Origin: Ailurus styani
Taxonomy: Eukaryota > Chordata > Mammalia > Carnivora > Ailuridae
Reading direction: 5' to 3'
Length of the DNA: 64,000 nt
Assembly (NCBI GenBank): GCA_002007465.1
Contig: LNAC01000065.1
Location: 3,529,623 to 3,593,622 of the forward strand
The notes under the pieces were generated by a model. The model did not search any database and was not told where the DNA came from. It saw nothing but the letters and a program-made list of their open reading frames with translations. This document shows positions 44,404 to 56,397 of this stretch, piece by piece (positions within the stretch are counted from its first letter, which is position 1; every line of letters begins with the position of its first letter). The translations under genes and the position numbers were made by a program.

Positions 44404-45659
44404 AAGGAAAATTTACAATAAAAATATACACATAAATAATAATGAGTATTTATTATATTTTCTGATTATCTAGCATTTTTTAAAGCCTTCCTATGTTTGC
44501 AGAATTTCCTACTTATGGTTTCTGCATCCTCAAATTCAAAATTCAGAAAAATCATTTTGTCAGCCTCTCTTGCACTTAAAGCACAAGGGTGTGACGTCGG
44601 TAAATCTGATTAAACTCATTGGTGCCAGACTGTGTTCAGAAGTGAGCGACATAAGAAAAGGAGGCTCCATGAAGAATCCATTTTACTAGCCATACTAGTC
44701 AGTTCAATACTTAAACATTTGGCTCTTAGGGATGAATTGCCTCTAGGACTGAATTCCTGGCACAGAAGTTGTTTAATATCAGATGCAAATAAAGTCTTAT
44801 CACTGGCAGTCATATAAATTTGACTATCAAGTACTCAGTGTTGGTGGCAGTGACTATTCCCTCCTTGAGCCACTTTTGTGATATGGTTGTGGGTATAATT
44901 TCTGGACTCTTAACCTTTAGCCTGTTCCTCCATCCCTCTTGAAAATTTGTCAGCTGTCCAAATCTTTATAATAAACTCATTTTTTGCTTACACTATCAGA
45001 ATTAGCTTCTTTTGCTTGCAACCAGTAACCCTGACTTATATAGATTATGACTCCAAAAGTCATATTAGAAAACAGAACTGCAGCAAATAGGTAGCTGGAA
45101 TTGGTTATCTGGTCTGAATCAGGCCAAAAGCTCTGAAATCCAGCCAAGATGAGAGGCTCTTGGCAAGCAGCACGAAACAGCCTTCTAATTTTCATCATTG
45201 GGCACCTGCAATGAAGTAGTCACAGAAGGCAACTCTTTGAGGGAACCAGAGCCACAGCCAGAGGATCATATGCAGGAACCTAAAGAATTTAAGGAATATA
45301 GAGTGGGTGTTTGATTCTAATGGCACTTGACAACCTAAAAAGAATTATAAACTCAAAATCCAAAATCCATTCTTCAAGAGAGAGAAAGCAAGCCATGGAA
45401 TTTCTCTGCTAAAGAAAAATATTTTATTAATTGTGTCACAGGGCTGAAATACCTAAAATCAAATTCAAATTTTGATCCTGCACTGGCTGCTATTTTGCAG
45501 CTAAATTCACAGCCGTGTCAAGTCTCTAGTGTGAAAGTTAGGGCTTTGGGAAGGAATCTAAAGACTTAAGGAAATAGGAATTTGAAACGGATTGCTCACA
45601 TACAGTACTTTCATTTACTACCCTGCATTTCCCAAGAGGTCTTTGAAAGGACTCTTCAA
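44404..45659. other. No gene; possible old LTR-like end near 44950-45045
   Basis: 'atctttataataaactcatt', 'ttttgcttacactatcagaa' and 'ttgcttgcaaccagtaaccc' recall the polyadenylation end of an ancient mammalian LTR or DNA element, not assignable by eye. Remainder unremarkable. Confidence 0.35.
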
Positions 45660-45671
45660 AAATGCATTGGT

Positions 45672-47531
45672 GGAAAAGGAAAAATTAAGATAACAATCCC
45701 ATTTAAAACTGCACTAAAAATAATAAAACACCTAGGAATAAACTTAACCAAGGACGTGAAAGACATGTACTCTGAAAACTATAAAACACTGATGAAAGAA
45801 ATTGAAGACAACACAAACAAGCGGAAAGATGTTTCATGCTCATGGATTGGAAGAAAATGTTAAAATGTCCCTATTACCCAAAACAATCTACATATTTAAT
45901 GCAATCCCTATCAAAATATCAAGAGCATTTTCACAAAACTAGAACAATTCTAAAATTCATGTAGAACTATAAAAAAACCTCAAGTAGCCAAAACAATCTT
46001 GAAAAAGAAGAACAAAGCTGAAGGTATCCCAATCCCAGATTTCAACATATACTACAAAGCTGTGGTAATCAAAACAGTACAGTACTGGCACAAAAACACA
46101 TACATAGATCAAGGGAATAGAAAAACGAAGCCAGAAATAAACCCACAATTTCATGGTCAATTAATCTTCAACAAAAAGGGCAGGAATATACAATGGGAAA
46201 AAGTCTCTTCAACAAGTAGTGTTGGAAGAAAAAAACAAATAGTTTTGGGAAAACTGGATAGCTACCTGCAAAATAATGGAATGAAATTGGACCACTTTCT
46301 TACACCATACACAAAAATAAATCCAAAATGGATTAAGCACCTAAATGTGAGACCTGAAACCATAAAAATCCTTGGAGAGAACACAGGCAGTAATTTCTTT
46401 GACATTGGCCATAGCAGCATTTTTCTAGATATGCCTCTGAAGGCAAGGGAAACAAAAGTGAAAATAAACTATTGTGACTGCATCAAAATAAAAAGCTTCC
46501 AAACATCAAATCAACAAAATTAACAATCAACAAAATTAACAATCAACAAAATTAAAAGCAAAATACTGAGTGGGAGAAGCTATCTGTAAATGACATATCT
46601 GATTAGGCATTAATATCCAAAATTTATAAAGAACTTATATGACTCAACACACAAAAAACCAAACAATCCAATTTAAAAATGGGCAGAAAGCATGAATAGT
46701 CCTTTCTCCAAAGAAGACATCCAGATGGCCAACAGATACATGAAAAGAAGCTCAACATCACTTATTAACAGGAAAATGCAAATCAAAACCACAATGAGAT
46801 ATTACCTCACACCTAACAGAATAGCTAAAATAGAAAGCACAAGAAACAACAAGAATTGGGAAGGATATTGAGAAAAGGAACCTCCATGTACCACTGGGGA
46901 AAGCATACTGATGCAGCCACTCTGGAAAATAGTATAGAGGTTCTTCAAAAAATTAAAAATAGCAATCTTGTGATCCAGTAATCACACTCCTGGTTATTTA
47001 CCCAAAGACAATAAAAACACTAGTTGGATAAGATATATGTGCTCTATTTTTATTGCAACATTATTTGCAATAGCCAAGTTATGGAAGAAGCCCAAATGTC
47101 CAGCAATAGTTGAATGGATAAAGAAGAGGTTCTATATATATATATATTTTGGAATATATATATGGAATATTACTCACCCATAAAAAAGAGTGAAGTCTTT
47201 CCATTTGTGACAACATGACTGGATCTAGAAATATAATGCTAAGCAAAATAAGTCAGTGATAGACAAATACCATACGATTTCACTCATACGTGGAATTAAA
47301 GAAACAAAACAAATAAAGAAAAGAAACAAACCAAAACTAGATTCTTAACTATAGCGAACAAACTGATGGTTACCAGAGGGAGCTGGGTGGGGAGATCAGT
47401 GAGATAGGTGAAGGGGATTAAGATTACACTTATCCTGATGAGCACTGAGTAATGTATAGGAATGTTGAATCACTATATTGTGTATCTGAAACTAATATAA
47501 TACTGTCTGTTAGCTTTACAGGAATTAAAAA
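45672..47531 (+). mobile_element. 5'-truncated L1 (distal ORF2 and 3' UTR), sense
   Basis: Distal ORF2 sequence: 'acacctaggaataaacttaa', 'gcaatccctatcaaaatatc', 'ttgcaacattatttgcaata', 'tggaatattactcacccata', then a 3' UTR and A-run at about 47525-47535. The 174-codon frame 45999-46523 is residual ORF2 with recognisable L1 content, but it is internally truncated and degraded downstream. Candidate imperfect target-site duplication: aatgcattggtg near 45661 and aatgcactagtg near 47535. Contains a 16-bp x 3 tandem repeat at 46512-46558. Confidence 0.88.
46512..46558. repeat. 16-bp tandem repeat, about three copies
   Basis: caacaaaattaacaat repeated at 46512, 46528 and 46544, the last copy ending in divergence. 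Lies inside the L1. Confidence 0.93.
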
Positions 47532-47544
47532 AAAAATGCACTAG

Positions 47545-49001
47545 TGAGAGCTGTCCTGTCATTTTTGATAAATGTTCAGGACACTGTTTTCTGTTGACTT
47601 GGGATGCTAGTAGGAGACACTGCTATTGAAATGGAATGCTTCGTTTCAAAAGCAAAGATGGGGTCCTGGAATGGTAAATCCCTCCTAGCAGCCCTTAAAT
47701 GTCAGAGGCACAAACATGATTACAATAACTGATAAAGGGATAGATGTGGTCATCAGAAGCTTTCACTCACAGTGAAATACGGTGGTGGGTAATTGGTTAT
47801 TGATCCCTGGGACCCCCCCCCCAATAAGAAGTCTACTAGTATCCTACTTGATTTTTATAACCTAAAAAGAAGAGTCTAGTGAACAGAGATCTGACTTAGG
47901 AGCCGTAGCTTTTCACCCAGATCTCAAACCTTCGTCTATTCACAGACTAGAGCCCCTGAAAAAAGGGATGGCTTTCTTGAGGAAGGAGCAGGTGCAAATC
48001 TCACAAGCATGTCCAAAAAAAAGTCTCTCCCAAAATGTTATATAGCCATTTACCCTAGTAACTACATACTGGGAAAAGAGAAATGATCAGACATTTCGGA
48101 CTTTGTTGGAAATGGACTTCAGCAGACATGAATCCTTGGGTTCCAGGCATCACTTTTGTCCATCAGTTAGAATGAGGGCTTATGTGGATCAAATGAAAGG
48201 AATTTTTATGAGCTTCATGGATACCTCATTGTTGCCTCAAAATCGTAGTCTGGCTATTCTCCAAGTTCTGTGTATATAACTGTTATAAATATAGGCAAAT
48301 TGATCGAATTTCAATGGTGACTTCTCAAATGTTTGAGTGACAGATATGATGCTAGGAACCATGTAGAACCCTCTCAATTTTCCTCTTTCACCAACACTGC
48401 AAACCAAGAGCAAATTTCTTACCAACAGATCTTGATAAGAAAAATGCAAAATGCATGCCAGAAGATTGGAGTTCAGTTCCATGAAAACAGAGGGGCTTGC
48501 TGCCTTCTTACAACTTCTGAGGTGCAGCATTCTGGGTCTTGCAGAGAAGTCTTTGTAAGATAAAGGACAGGCTTCTGTAACTTGGATTTTGGAGGCAACA
48601 TATATTGTAATTTAAAGTCTTATTTCATTTATTATTGTTTGTTAATGAGTAAATTACTAGAAAATCCTGTACCAAAAGAGAAGGATCTAGATTTTTATTT
48701 CTAGTCTAGACTCGTTCTAGACTTTTATTTCTCAATTTGAGCTTGGAGGAAAATTAACCAACTTTAGAGACAGATTTTAGAATAGGGAGAGTTTGACAAC
48801 TGACGCAAATTCAAAAGGTATAACAATCCTATGCATGATACAAGTATCATGAGACTCAGTTTGACAATGACTAGGAATTTACTTGGCATGAATATTCTAG
48901 AATTAGATTTGTCAATAAATTTTTCTTTGCTTCTTTTGTCATACACAAAAGAACAAAATTGTGTAAATCAAATCTCAGGAGCAGGGCCATGAGAGGGTAT
49001 G
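47545..49001. other. No recognisable feature (1.5 kb)
   Basis: AT-rich unique sequence. A C-run lies at 47812-47821. Frames at 48237-48563 on both strands (76-97 codons) overlap and have no motif. Confidence 0.4.
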
Positions 49002-49022
49002 AGAGAGAGAGAGAGAGAGAGA
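49002..49022. repeat. Short (GA)n
   Basis: About ten GA units. Confidence 0.9.
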
Positions 49023-49731
49023 GCTGGAGGTTCTCTAACAGTTCTCACCCCCAAAAACAAATGCTCATTGTGAGTGATGAAAGAAACAGAAATAGCACTG
49101 TGGAATTCTGAATTATTGTAGTATATTTTAGAGAAATTCCTAATTTATGGTACAGATAAAGATACCTTGCTAGATAATAAAGTTTTTGAACCCCTGTTCT
49201 TAGATTTTCTGCAAAAGTTCCATAAACTTGAAGTAATACTTTGGATAAAAGTATCTAGCATTATGACACACAGTCAGATTTGATAATACCTTTTCTTAGC
49301 ACTGTTTTTTAATCACTTGTATTGTTATGTTTAATTTTATGTCCTATTCATGAATGCATATGATTTGACTTCTTATGTCAATCCCTACTTAAATTTGATC
49401 TCTTTAATTTCAGGGTTGTGATAATTTGGAAATGGAACAAAATGAAAGTTACCATTAGTACATACTTATCACTTTTTTAAAAATGCAAATATAAAGAACA
49501 ATGGAAACATAAAATACTCATACTTCCTAGAAAGTTAAATAGAGGTTAATTTTTCACTAATTAGTCCAGATTTTTAAAAATTAAATATTACATATAAATC
49601 TGATCACCTTACATTATTTTTTCAGCCAGTTTCTACTCTTGAAACAACTCTAATATGAAATTTGGGGGTATTATTTCCTATAGATATGTATCCATATGCA
49701 ATATACTGCTATTGTATATATTGGAAAATGG
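49023..49731. other. AT-rich, nothing recognised
   Basis: No gene and no family identified. Confidence 0.4.
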
Positions 49732-49744
49732 ACATGTACTTTTT

Positions 49745-49938
49745 TTTTTTTTTTTAAAGATTGTTTATTTGAGAGAGAGCTCGGGGAGAGACAGAGGGAA
49801 AGGAAGAGAGAGAACCTCAAGAAGACTCCATGCTGATCACGGAGCCTGACTAGGGGCTTGATCCCACCACCCTGAGATCATGACCTGAGCTGAAACCAAG
49901 AGTCTGAGGCTTAATCGACTGAGCCACCTAGGAGCCCC
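49745..49938 (-). mobile_element. SINEC, older subfamily, antisense, first of a pair
   Basis: T-tail, AAAGATTGTTTATT, 'accaagagtctgaggcttaa', ending gagccacctaggagcccc. Flanked by gacatgtactttt (from 49731) and gacagttactttt (49940-49952), two mismatches. Confidence 0.93.
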
Positions 49939-49954
49939 AGACAGTTACTTTTAA

Positions 49955-50149
49955 TTTTTTTCTTTAAGATTTTATTTATTTATTTGACAGAGACAATGAG
50001 AGAGGGAACACCAGCAGGGGGAGTGGGAGAGGGAGAAGCAGGCTTTCCCACAGAACAGGGAACCCAATGAGGAGCTCGATGCCAGGACCCTGGGATCATG
50101 ACCTGAGCTGAAGGCAGACACTTAAAGACTGAGCCACCCAGGCGCCCCG
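49955..50149 (-). mobile_element. SINEC, antisense, second of a pair
   Basis: T-rich start, AAGATTTTATTTATTT, body with 'accagcagggggagtgggag', ending gagccacccaggcgccccg. Perfect 15-bp target-site duplication gacagttacttttaa at 49940-49954 and 50150-50164, the left copy being the downstream target site of the preceding SINE. Confidence 0.95.
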
Positions 50150-50164
50150 GACAGTTACTTTTAA

Positions 50165-51321
50165 AAGCGTAAGTTATTTTTGACTGAATGGCCGATACTG
50201 TGTAGATTAAACTGTAGACATTCAGAGCATATTCTATTCCTCCATCAGGATTTATTCCTTCCTTCACAAGTCTGATAGAGTGGGACTGAGCACATGAATT
50301 CAATCAGAAGCTAAGTTGATTGAAAATTGGGCTGCAGTTTTCGTGGAGCTCAGTCTACCTCTCATTCATCTCTGCTCTAGCTCATAGCCCTCTAGAGCAT
50401 TCAACTGGGAGCCTATCTTATGTCCTGAGGCTCCTCTCCCTGGAATTTTTTGATCCTTAGTCCTTGCCCCCTTGGTACCATTGGCTCCCAGACAATTCTG
50501 CTCTGCTTTCCTGAGCTCTGCCTTTGGCAGACCTTCAGTGTCCTCCCTTGTGTAGTTTCACAATTTGGCAAATGTCTAGAGGAGAAAACCATCAAGTCTC
50601 AATTTTATCTCTCCATCTCTTCAGACCACTAAAATCTATGATGGTTTTTCTATCCTAGCAGGATTTTTCTGCGTGGACAAATCTGAACTCTTCACTTTTT
50701 ATCCAGTTCCCCAAATCAGCAGCTAGGCCAGAGAAAAGGCTGCTGCAAAAAGTCATGTCATTTTTTCATGGTTCTACCATCTTCAAATTCCAGACCCTCT
50801 TGGATTTCATTGATCTGTAGTCCTCTGGTACTATCTCCAAACATATCATTCTTATTATTATCCAGCTTTTCCTATTATTCCTGTAAAAAATACTGGTCTG
50901 CCACAAATGACTCCAGCTTACCTAGAAACTGAGTTATTGTTCTATCACATAAAATTCTATGGGATCAAGTCTTGTTTGTCATGTCCCCTGATTCTTGCCT
51001 GGATACACTTTTTTCCATGTGTTACGTTAACTTTGGTTGCAAAATGAATTTTAGCATTTTGGCTTTTCCACTAGTTCTGTGTGGCTTGAGTTGTGAGTGG
51101 GTCCCTCCACGGGAATTTGATAATTTCCCCCTTAGACTCTAAAGCCACCATCCATAGAGTGGCCAGTCATTCAAGTATTATGACTTTTTGCAGGAGTCTC
51201 AAGTAGTATGGTTCCAACACCACTGCTTTTCAGTCCCTACATGAACATAAAAACTCAAGTCTCTAGATTAATAGTACTGATGCTGTCTCCTTGAGTACCT
51301 ACAGTATTATTTCTCTCTCAC
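50165..51321. other. No recognisable feature (1.2 kb)
   Basis: No gene or repeat identified; a somewhat less AT-rich stretch, 50340-50640, has only short opposite-strand frames. Confidence 0.4.
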
Positions 51322-51342
51322 ATACACACACACACACACACA
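51322..51342. repeat. Short (CA)n
   Basis: About ten CA units. Confidence 0.9.
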
Positions 51343-53334
51343 CCCCATTGGTTTTCAGAACTCTCTTTTGAGTTTTAGCACCTGAGATTCTGCCTTTCTG
51401 TCTTATCAAGTTATTCTATGTATTGAGAAGTGAACTTGTTGTATTTCATCCAACTTTTCCAAATGTTTGTATTAGAAGCTTTTTTATGTAATAGTCTACC
51501 AGCTTGATCTTTCTACTGATTATAAAACAAGGATTGGGAAGGATAATTTGCTTTAAAGGTATCTTTATAATTTGGTGAACAAACCGTTTTGGGCACTGGA
51601 GAATAAGTACATTTGTTGTACTAATTAGAAATCATTTTGATTATTTTTATTCATCAAAACAGATTGTTAGAAACATTTTTGGTCTGGTTCGAGTCACTGC
51701 ATATACTTGAAAGAAAAAAAAAAAGATGAGAGAAGCAAAGCAAGGCAAAACAAATACTTCACAATTCAGATTTATCATCTGCCCAAACTGGTGAAGGTTA
51801 TATTTATACTAAGTTATATTTAGACTAAAAAAATAATTTCAAAATAATTTAACCTTCAACATCTGGCAATATTAAAACTTATCTAGGGTTAAAGGTTTTC
51901 CGATGCTGCCTTCCACCAGCAGTGAACAACACAGGGAAGGTTCTTCATGATCACAGCATTTGAGTATAGGATCTAATGCTGTGGAACTGCGTATCTTTTG
52001 TCCTTTACCAAATGGAGAGCCAAGATTTTCTTTCTTTATAGAATGAAATACCAAGTAACATTGGAAGGAAAAGAGATGATTAGGATAGGAATAAAGCTTT
52101 TTGATTACAACAAGGCATTTTGAAACCTTTATTGTTGCAGGATTTTAAGCCATATCTAACAGACTATTCTGAAATTGATGCACAGATTTCACACTGCCTG
52201 ATGACATTTTCACTAAATGGGCTTTTCTCTAACAGAAGAGAAGTCGTTTCGTGATCCAGTAGCTAGCATCATTAGTGGAGACAGTGGAGACTCCTGAGTT
52301 TTTAATGCATTCTGGGAAACCGCCACAACTTGGCAAGGTCTCTCTGTGGTTGCTTTATAGTGCAGAGCCTCACTCTGTGTAGTAAAAATAAAACCAAATT
52401 CATTTGGGCACAGTCTTTTTGTTGCTTTATTTAATTTTCACTTTGGCATATGGCCCTTAAAGCTTTAATAGGGCAGATGTGGCTTTGGAAGAGTTTACTA
52501 ATCCAACTTGGTTAATGATTTTCATGGTTGAAGCCAGCTCAGCAGTTTTCTCTCAGTCCATATTTAGTTCCTCTTCTCATCAATTTTTCCTGTGGTGGAA
52601 AAACCTCTCCATGGGGCCACCGATTATCAGTAGATGTTTTCCTGAATTTTGACGTAACTGCCCTCAGGTTTTGGGGATGTAAAGGCACAGGAAGAGTAAA
52701 TGTTACTAACACTGAGCAATTGATTCCTGGGGCAGAGGGGAGAGAAGCAAGTTGCCCCTCCTTTCATGGTCCTCAGCGTGATGGCTCCAGATTGCTCTGT
52801 GGGATACAGAGTTAATTACATGGGGTGAGCACTTGGGAAAATCCTACATGAATTAGAATATTTGATGATCATTGGCATTCCTGATGTCAGTGCAGGGCAC
52901 TGGAACCAGGCAGACTGTCCTTCATGCCCTGAGGAACTCAAGAGTATTCTAGATTTCGGAGTCCATTTTCTGACAGTAATATATATTAATGCCTGCCTCA
53001 CAGAATTTCGTGATGACTCAGTGGCACAAAGGGGTGTTTCCCAAACTTATAATTCACTTTCCAATATGAGCAATTTTTAATGTTGTATCTGGGTTCTGTT
53101 TATATCATTATTTGCTTAACATATTTTAACAATCAACTACCCCCCCCATTTTTAAAAATTATTGTTCCTTTGGCCCCATTCCAAACAACATTTGCAAAAA
53201 TTTGATATGCTGGTTATATATTTTTATTATACATTGAGATAAAAGTAAAACCATCTCTTGCATATTTTGGACAATGCTGATAATGTGCTCACATACTAAT
53301 ATGATAACTTTAATTGTACTAGTTGCATCTCCCA
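51343..53334. other. No gene recognised (2 kb); possible conserved non-coding DNA
   Basis: No repeat family seen over most of it. 52200-52830 is non-repetitive and of more balanced composition than its surroundings, which is the appearance of many conserved non-coding elements. A 95-codon frame at 52528-52815 has no recognised domain. Function not shown. Confidence 0.3.
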
Positions 53335-53440
53335 TTAGACTGCAAGTTACATGACACCAGGGGCTTTTATTCAATTTATTTATTCTGATGTCTTTGATAC
53401 GTAGCATAATAGCTGGCATAGAGGAAGATCTCAAATTGTC
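53335..53440 (+). mobile_element. L2 3' end fragment, sense
   Basis: 'tagactgcaagttacatgac', 'accaggggcttttattcaat' and 'gtagcataatagctggcata' match the sense L2 3' end. Confidence 0.75.
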
Positions 53441-53634
53441 TGAAAATTATTTTGGGGTTTCCTGTTCACTCAGAGGAGAAGTCAGGCATGGGGAAGAGAC
53501 TATTCCTTCTCTCCATAGAATACCTGCACTCAAGTTCGACACCACACAGGACAGGGCACTTCCTCCCTCTGGCAGGACGGCTGTGCTTGAACCTAACCTC
53601 CCATGAGCTCCAAGAGCTGGACAATTGGCTTTCT

Positions 53635-55022
53635 TTTTTTTTTTTTTAATTTTATTTTTATTCTTTGCCCAAGGGGTACAAGTCTGTGAATCATCAGGCT
53701 TACATCTTTCACAGCATTCACCAAAGCACAAACCCTCCCCAATGTCCATAACCCATCCACCCTATCCCTACCCTCCCACCCCCCAGTAACCCTCAGTTTG
53801 TTTTGTGAGATTAGGAGTCTCTTATGGTTTGTNNNNNNNNNNNNNNNNNNNNNNNNNNNNNNNNNNNNNNNNNNNNNNNNNNNNNNNNNNNNNNNNNNNN
53901 NNNNNNNNNNNNNNNNNNNNNNNNNNNNNNNNNNNNNNNNNNNNNNNNNNNNNNNNNNNNNNNNNNNNNNNNNNNNNNNNNNNNNNNNNNNNNNNNNNNN
54001 NNNNNNNNNNNNNNNNNNNNNNNNNNNNNNNNNNNNNNNNNNNNNNNNNNNNNNNNNNNNNNNNNNNNNNNNNNNNNNNNNNNNNNNNNNNNNNNNNNNN
54101 NNNNNNNNNNNNNNNNNNNNNNNNNNNNNNNNNNNNNNNNNNNNNNNNNNNNNNNNNNNNNNNNNNNNNNNNNNNNNNNNNNNNNNNNNNNNNNNNNNNN
54201 NNNNNNNNNNNNNNNNNNNNNNNNNNNNNNNNNNNNNNNNNNNNNNNNNNNNNNNNNNNNNNNNNNNNNNNNNNNNNNNNNNNNNNNNNNNNNNNNNNNN
54301 NNNNNNNNNNNNNNNNNNNNNNNNNNNNNNNNNNNNNNNNNNNNNNNNNNNNNNNNNNNNNNNNNNNNNNNNNNNNNNNNNNNNNNNNNNNNNNNNNNNN
54401 NNNNNNNNNNNNNNNNNNNNNNNNNCACTACCTTTGTGTCTTTAGGATAAATACCCAGTAGTGCGATTGCTGGGTCGTAGGGTAGCTCCATTTTCAACTT
54501 TTTGAGGAATCTCCATACTGTTTTCCAGAGTGGCTGCACCAGTTTGCATTCCCACCAACAGTGTAGGAGGGTTCCCCTTTCTCCGCAACCTCGCCAACAT
54601 CTGTCATTTCCTGACTTGTTGATTTTAGCCATTCTGACTGGTGTAAGGTGGTATCTCGCTGTGGTTTTAATTTGTATTTCTCTGATGCCGAGTGATGTTG
54701 AGCACTTTCTCATGTGTCTGTTGGCCATTTGGATGTCTTCTTTGGAGAAATGTCTGTTCATGTCTTCTGCCCATTTCTTGACTGGGTTATTTGTTTTATG
54801 GGTGTTGAGTTTGAGAAGCTCTTTATAGATTTTGGATACTAGCCCTTTATCTGATATGTCATTTGCAAATATCTTCTCCCATTCTGTCAGTTGTCTTTTG
54901 GTTTTGTTGACTGTTTCCTTTGCTGTGCAAAAGCTTTTAATCTTGATGAAGTCCCAATAGTTCATTTTTGCCCTTGCTTCCCTTGCCTTTGGTGATGTTC
55001 CTAGGAAGAAGTTGCTGCGGTT
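53635..55022 (-). mobile_element. Young L1, 5'-truncated, antisense, containing the assembly gap
   Basis: Bounded by a perfect 15-bp target-site duplication gacaattggctttct at 53620-53634 and 55023-55037. Left of the gap is the antisense 3' UTR; right of it (54426-55022) is antisense ORF2. From 54965 to 54426 the minus strand is open for 180 codons and carries the cysteine/tryptophan motif [18 protein letters not shown] and [14 protein letters not shown] of the L1 ORF2 C-terminal region. The missing part should hold the ORF2 C-terminus and proximal 3' UTR. It is truncated, so it cannot be autonomous. Confidence 0.96.
53833..54425. other. Assembly gap (593 Ns)
   Basis: Run of N only. Open frames spanning it (up to 384 codons) are artefacts of treating N as coding. 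The size is consistent with the missing L1 segment but may be an estimate. Confidence 0.99.
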
Positions 55023-55167
55023 GACAATTGGCTTTCTGATGTTACTACAGAAACCTCTAAAACTTAATCTGATGTGCCTGCCTCCCCAGTATTCTGATTA
55101 CCACCTTACCCTCACTTATGCTTTCTCTCCTTTCTCCCACACCCCTACGCTCTCTCTTATCTTTCAA

Positions 55168-55186
55168 ACACACACACGCACACACA

Positions 55187-55223
<37 letters not shown>
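55168..55223. repeat. (CA)n microsatellite, slightly interrupted
   Basis: About 27 CA units with single-base interruptions (acg, aca-ta). Confidence 0.96.
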
Positions 55224-55225
<2 letters not shown>

Positions 55226-55559
55226 ACAAAGTCATTTTCATGTTTGCCTTCTAAGTAGGGAAATCAGCCCGGTGGCCAAGGTCCTCCTCTGAACCTTCAC
55301 CTCTGGGGTGTCCAGGCACGTATGTCTGCTGAAGGTTGAAAGGGTGTGGCCTCTGCCTTGCAGGCTTGGCTTGTACATGTCCCCAGTAAGGCCCTTTCTT
55401 TAGTCTGTACCATATGACCTTGTAGAAATCTTCCCAAGCTCTCCTTCATGACAGCTGGTGATCAAAAAAGGCACACACTCTGCATAACCAAAGGATGACA
55501 GCATATATAGGTAACCTTGTGTTCAGTGAAACCAAACTCTCTGAAATCAGAATATACCC
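55224..55559. other. Nothing recognised
   Basis: Unique sequence, no gene. Confidence 0.4.
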
Positions 55560-55650
55560 CTACACGGTGCCCAATTCCTGGCACAGAGTAGCTGCACAGT
55601 AAATATTTGTTGTCTTCATGATGAATGGGTAAATGAATACTTGCAGCCAG
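55560..55650 (+). mobile_element. L2 3' end fragment, sense
   Basis: 'gtgcccaattcctggcacag', 'agtagctgcacagtaaatat' and 'ttgttgtcttcatgatgaat' match the sense L2 terminus. Confidence 0.82.
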
Positions 55651-55868
55651 TGAAAGAATAAATGGCTGAAAAAACTTTCTGCAACTTGTTTTTCATGATT
55701 AAGAGAGTTAAATGCACAGAGATCAGAAGAGTGGTAAACTAGAACTTAAGTTAGCTGGCACATTTAGGAGATGACTTATTCTAGATAACCAAATTTTCTG
55801 AATAAGTAAAACTTATTCTTCAAAGCATGTATTTGCCTTTTGAATAAGCTCTCTTTAAAAAGGTGGAC

Positions 55869-56080
55869 TGGGACACCTGGATGGCTCAGACAGTTGAGTG
55901 ACTGACTCTTGATTTGGGCTTAGGTCATGATCTCAGGGTCATGAGATGGAGCGCAGTGCAGTTGGCTCCACGCTCAGCAGGGAGTCTGCTTGAGATTCTC
56001 TTCTTCTGTCCCTCCCCCACTCTCTTTCTCTCCTCAAGTAAATAAATAAATCTTAATAAAGTCTATAAAAAATAAAAATT
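55869..56080 (+). mobile_element. SINEC, older subfamily, sense
   Basis: Head 'gggacacctggatggctcag', 'gactgactcttgatttgggc', 'cagcagggagtctgcttgag', AAATAAATAAATCTTAA tail. Target-site duplication aaaaggtggact (55857-55868) and aaaaggtggtct (56081-56092), one mismatch. Confidence 0.94.
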
Positions 56081-56166
56081 AAAAGGTGGTCTACTTCCTG
56101 CCTTCAATTTAAAAAATTGAATATATTGTGTATAATTTAACATTCCCCTTAATACTTATTAGTAAA

Positions 56167-56386
56167 GGAGCACCTGGGTGGCTTAGTCAGTTAAGCCTCT
56201 GCCTTTGGCTCAGGTCATGATCTCAGGGTACTGGGGATTGAGCCCCACATTGGGCTCTCTGCTCAGCAGGGAGTCTGCTCCTCCCTCCCTCTCTCTCCCT
56301 CTATCCCTCCACACCTGTGCATTCTTTCACTCTCTCTCAAAGAAATAAATAAAATCTTTTTAAGAAGTAAAATTTTTAAAAAATAA
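56167..56386 (+). mobile_element. SINEC, sense
   Basis: Head 'ggagcacctgggtggcttag', body, AAATAAATAAAATC plus an impure A-rich tail. Target-site duplication ttattagtaaa at 56156-56166 and 56387-56397. It lies only 75 bp from the previous SINE's target site. Confidence 0.95.
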
Positions 56387-56397
56387 TTATTAGTAAA

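Noticed and set aside
44589..44600. Second CRE at 'gtgtgacgtcggt'
   Set aside because: Only seven of eight palindrome positions match and no promoter-like context is present.
45999..46523. 174-codon frame as a possible gene
   Set aside because: Content is distal L1 ORF2 within a 5'-truncated, degraded element with a 3' UTR and A-run downstream.
53798..54461. Plus-strand frames of 208-218 codons
   Set aside because: They consist almost entirely of the N gap.
53811..54965. 384-codon minus-strand open frame
   Set aside because: More than half of it is N. Only 54965-54426 is real sequence and it is truncated L1 ORF2, not a host gene.
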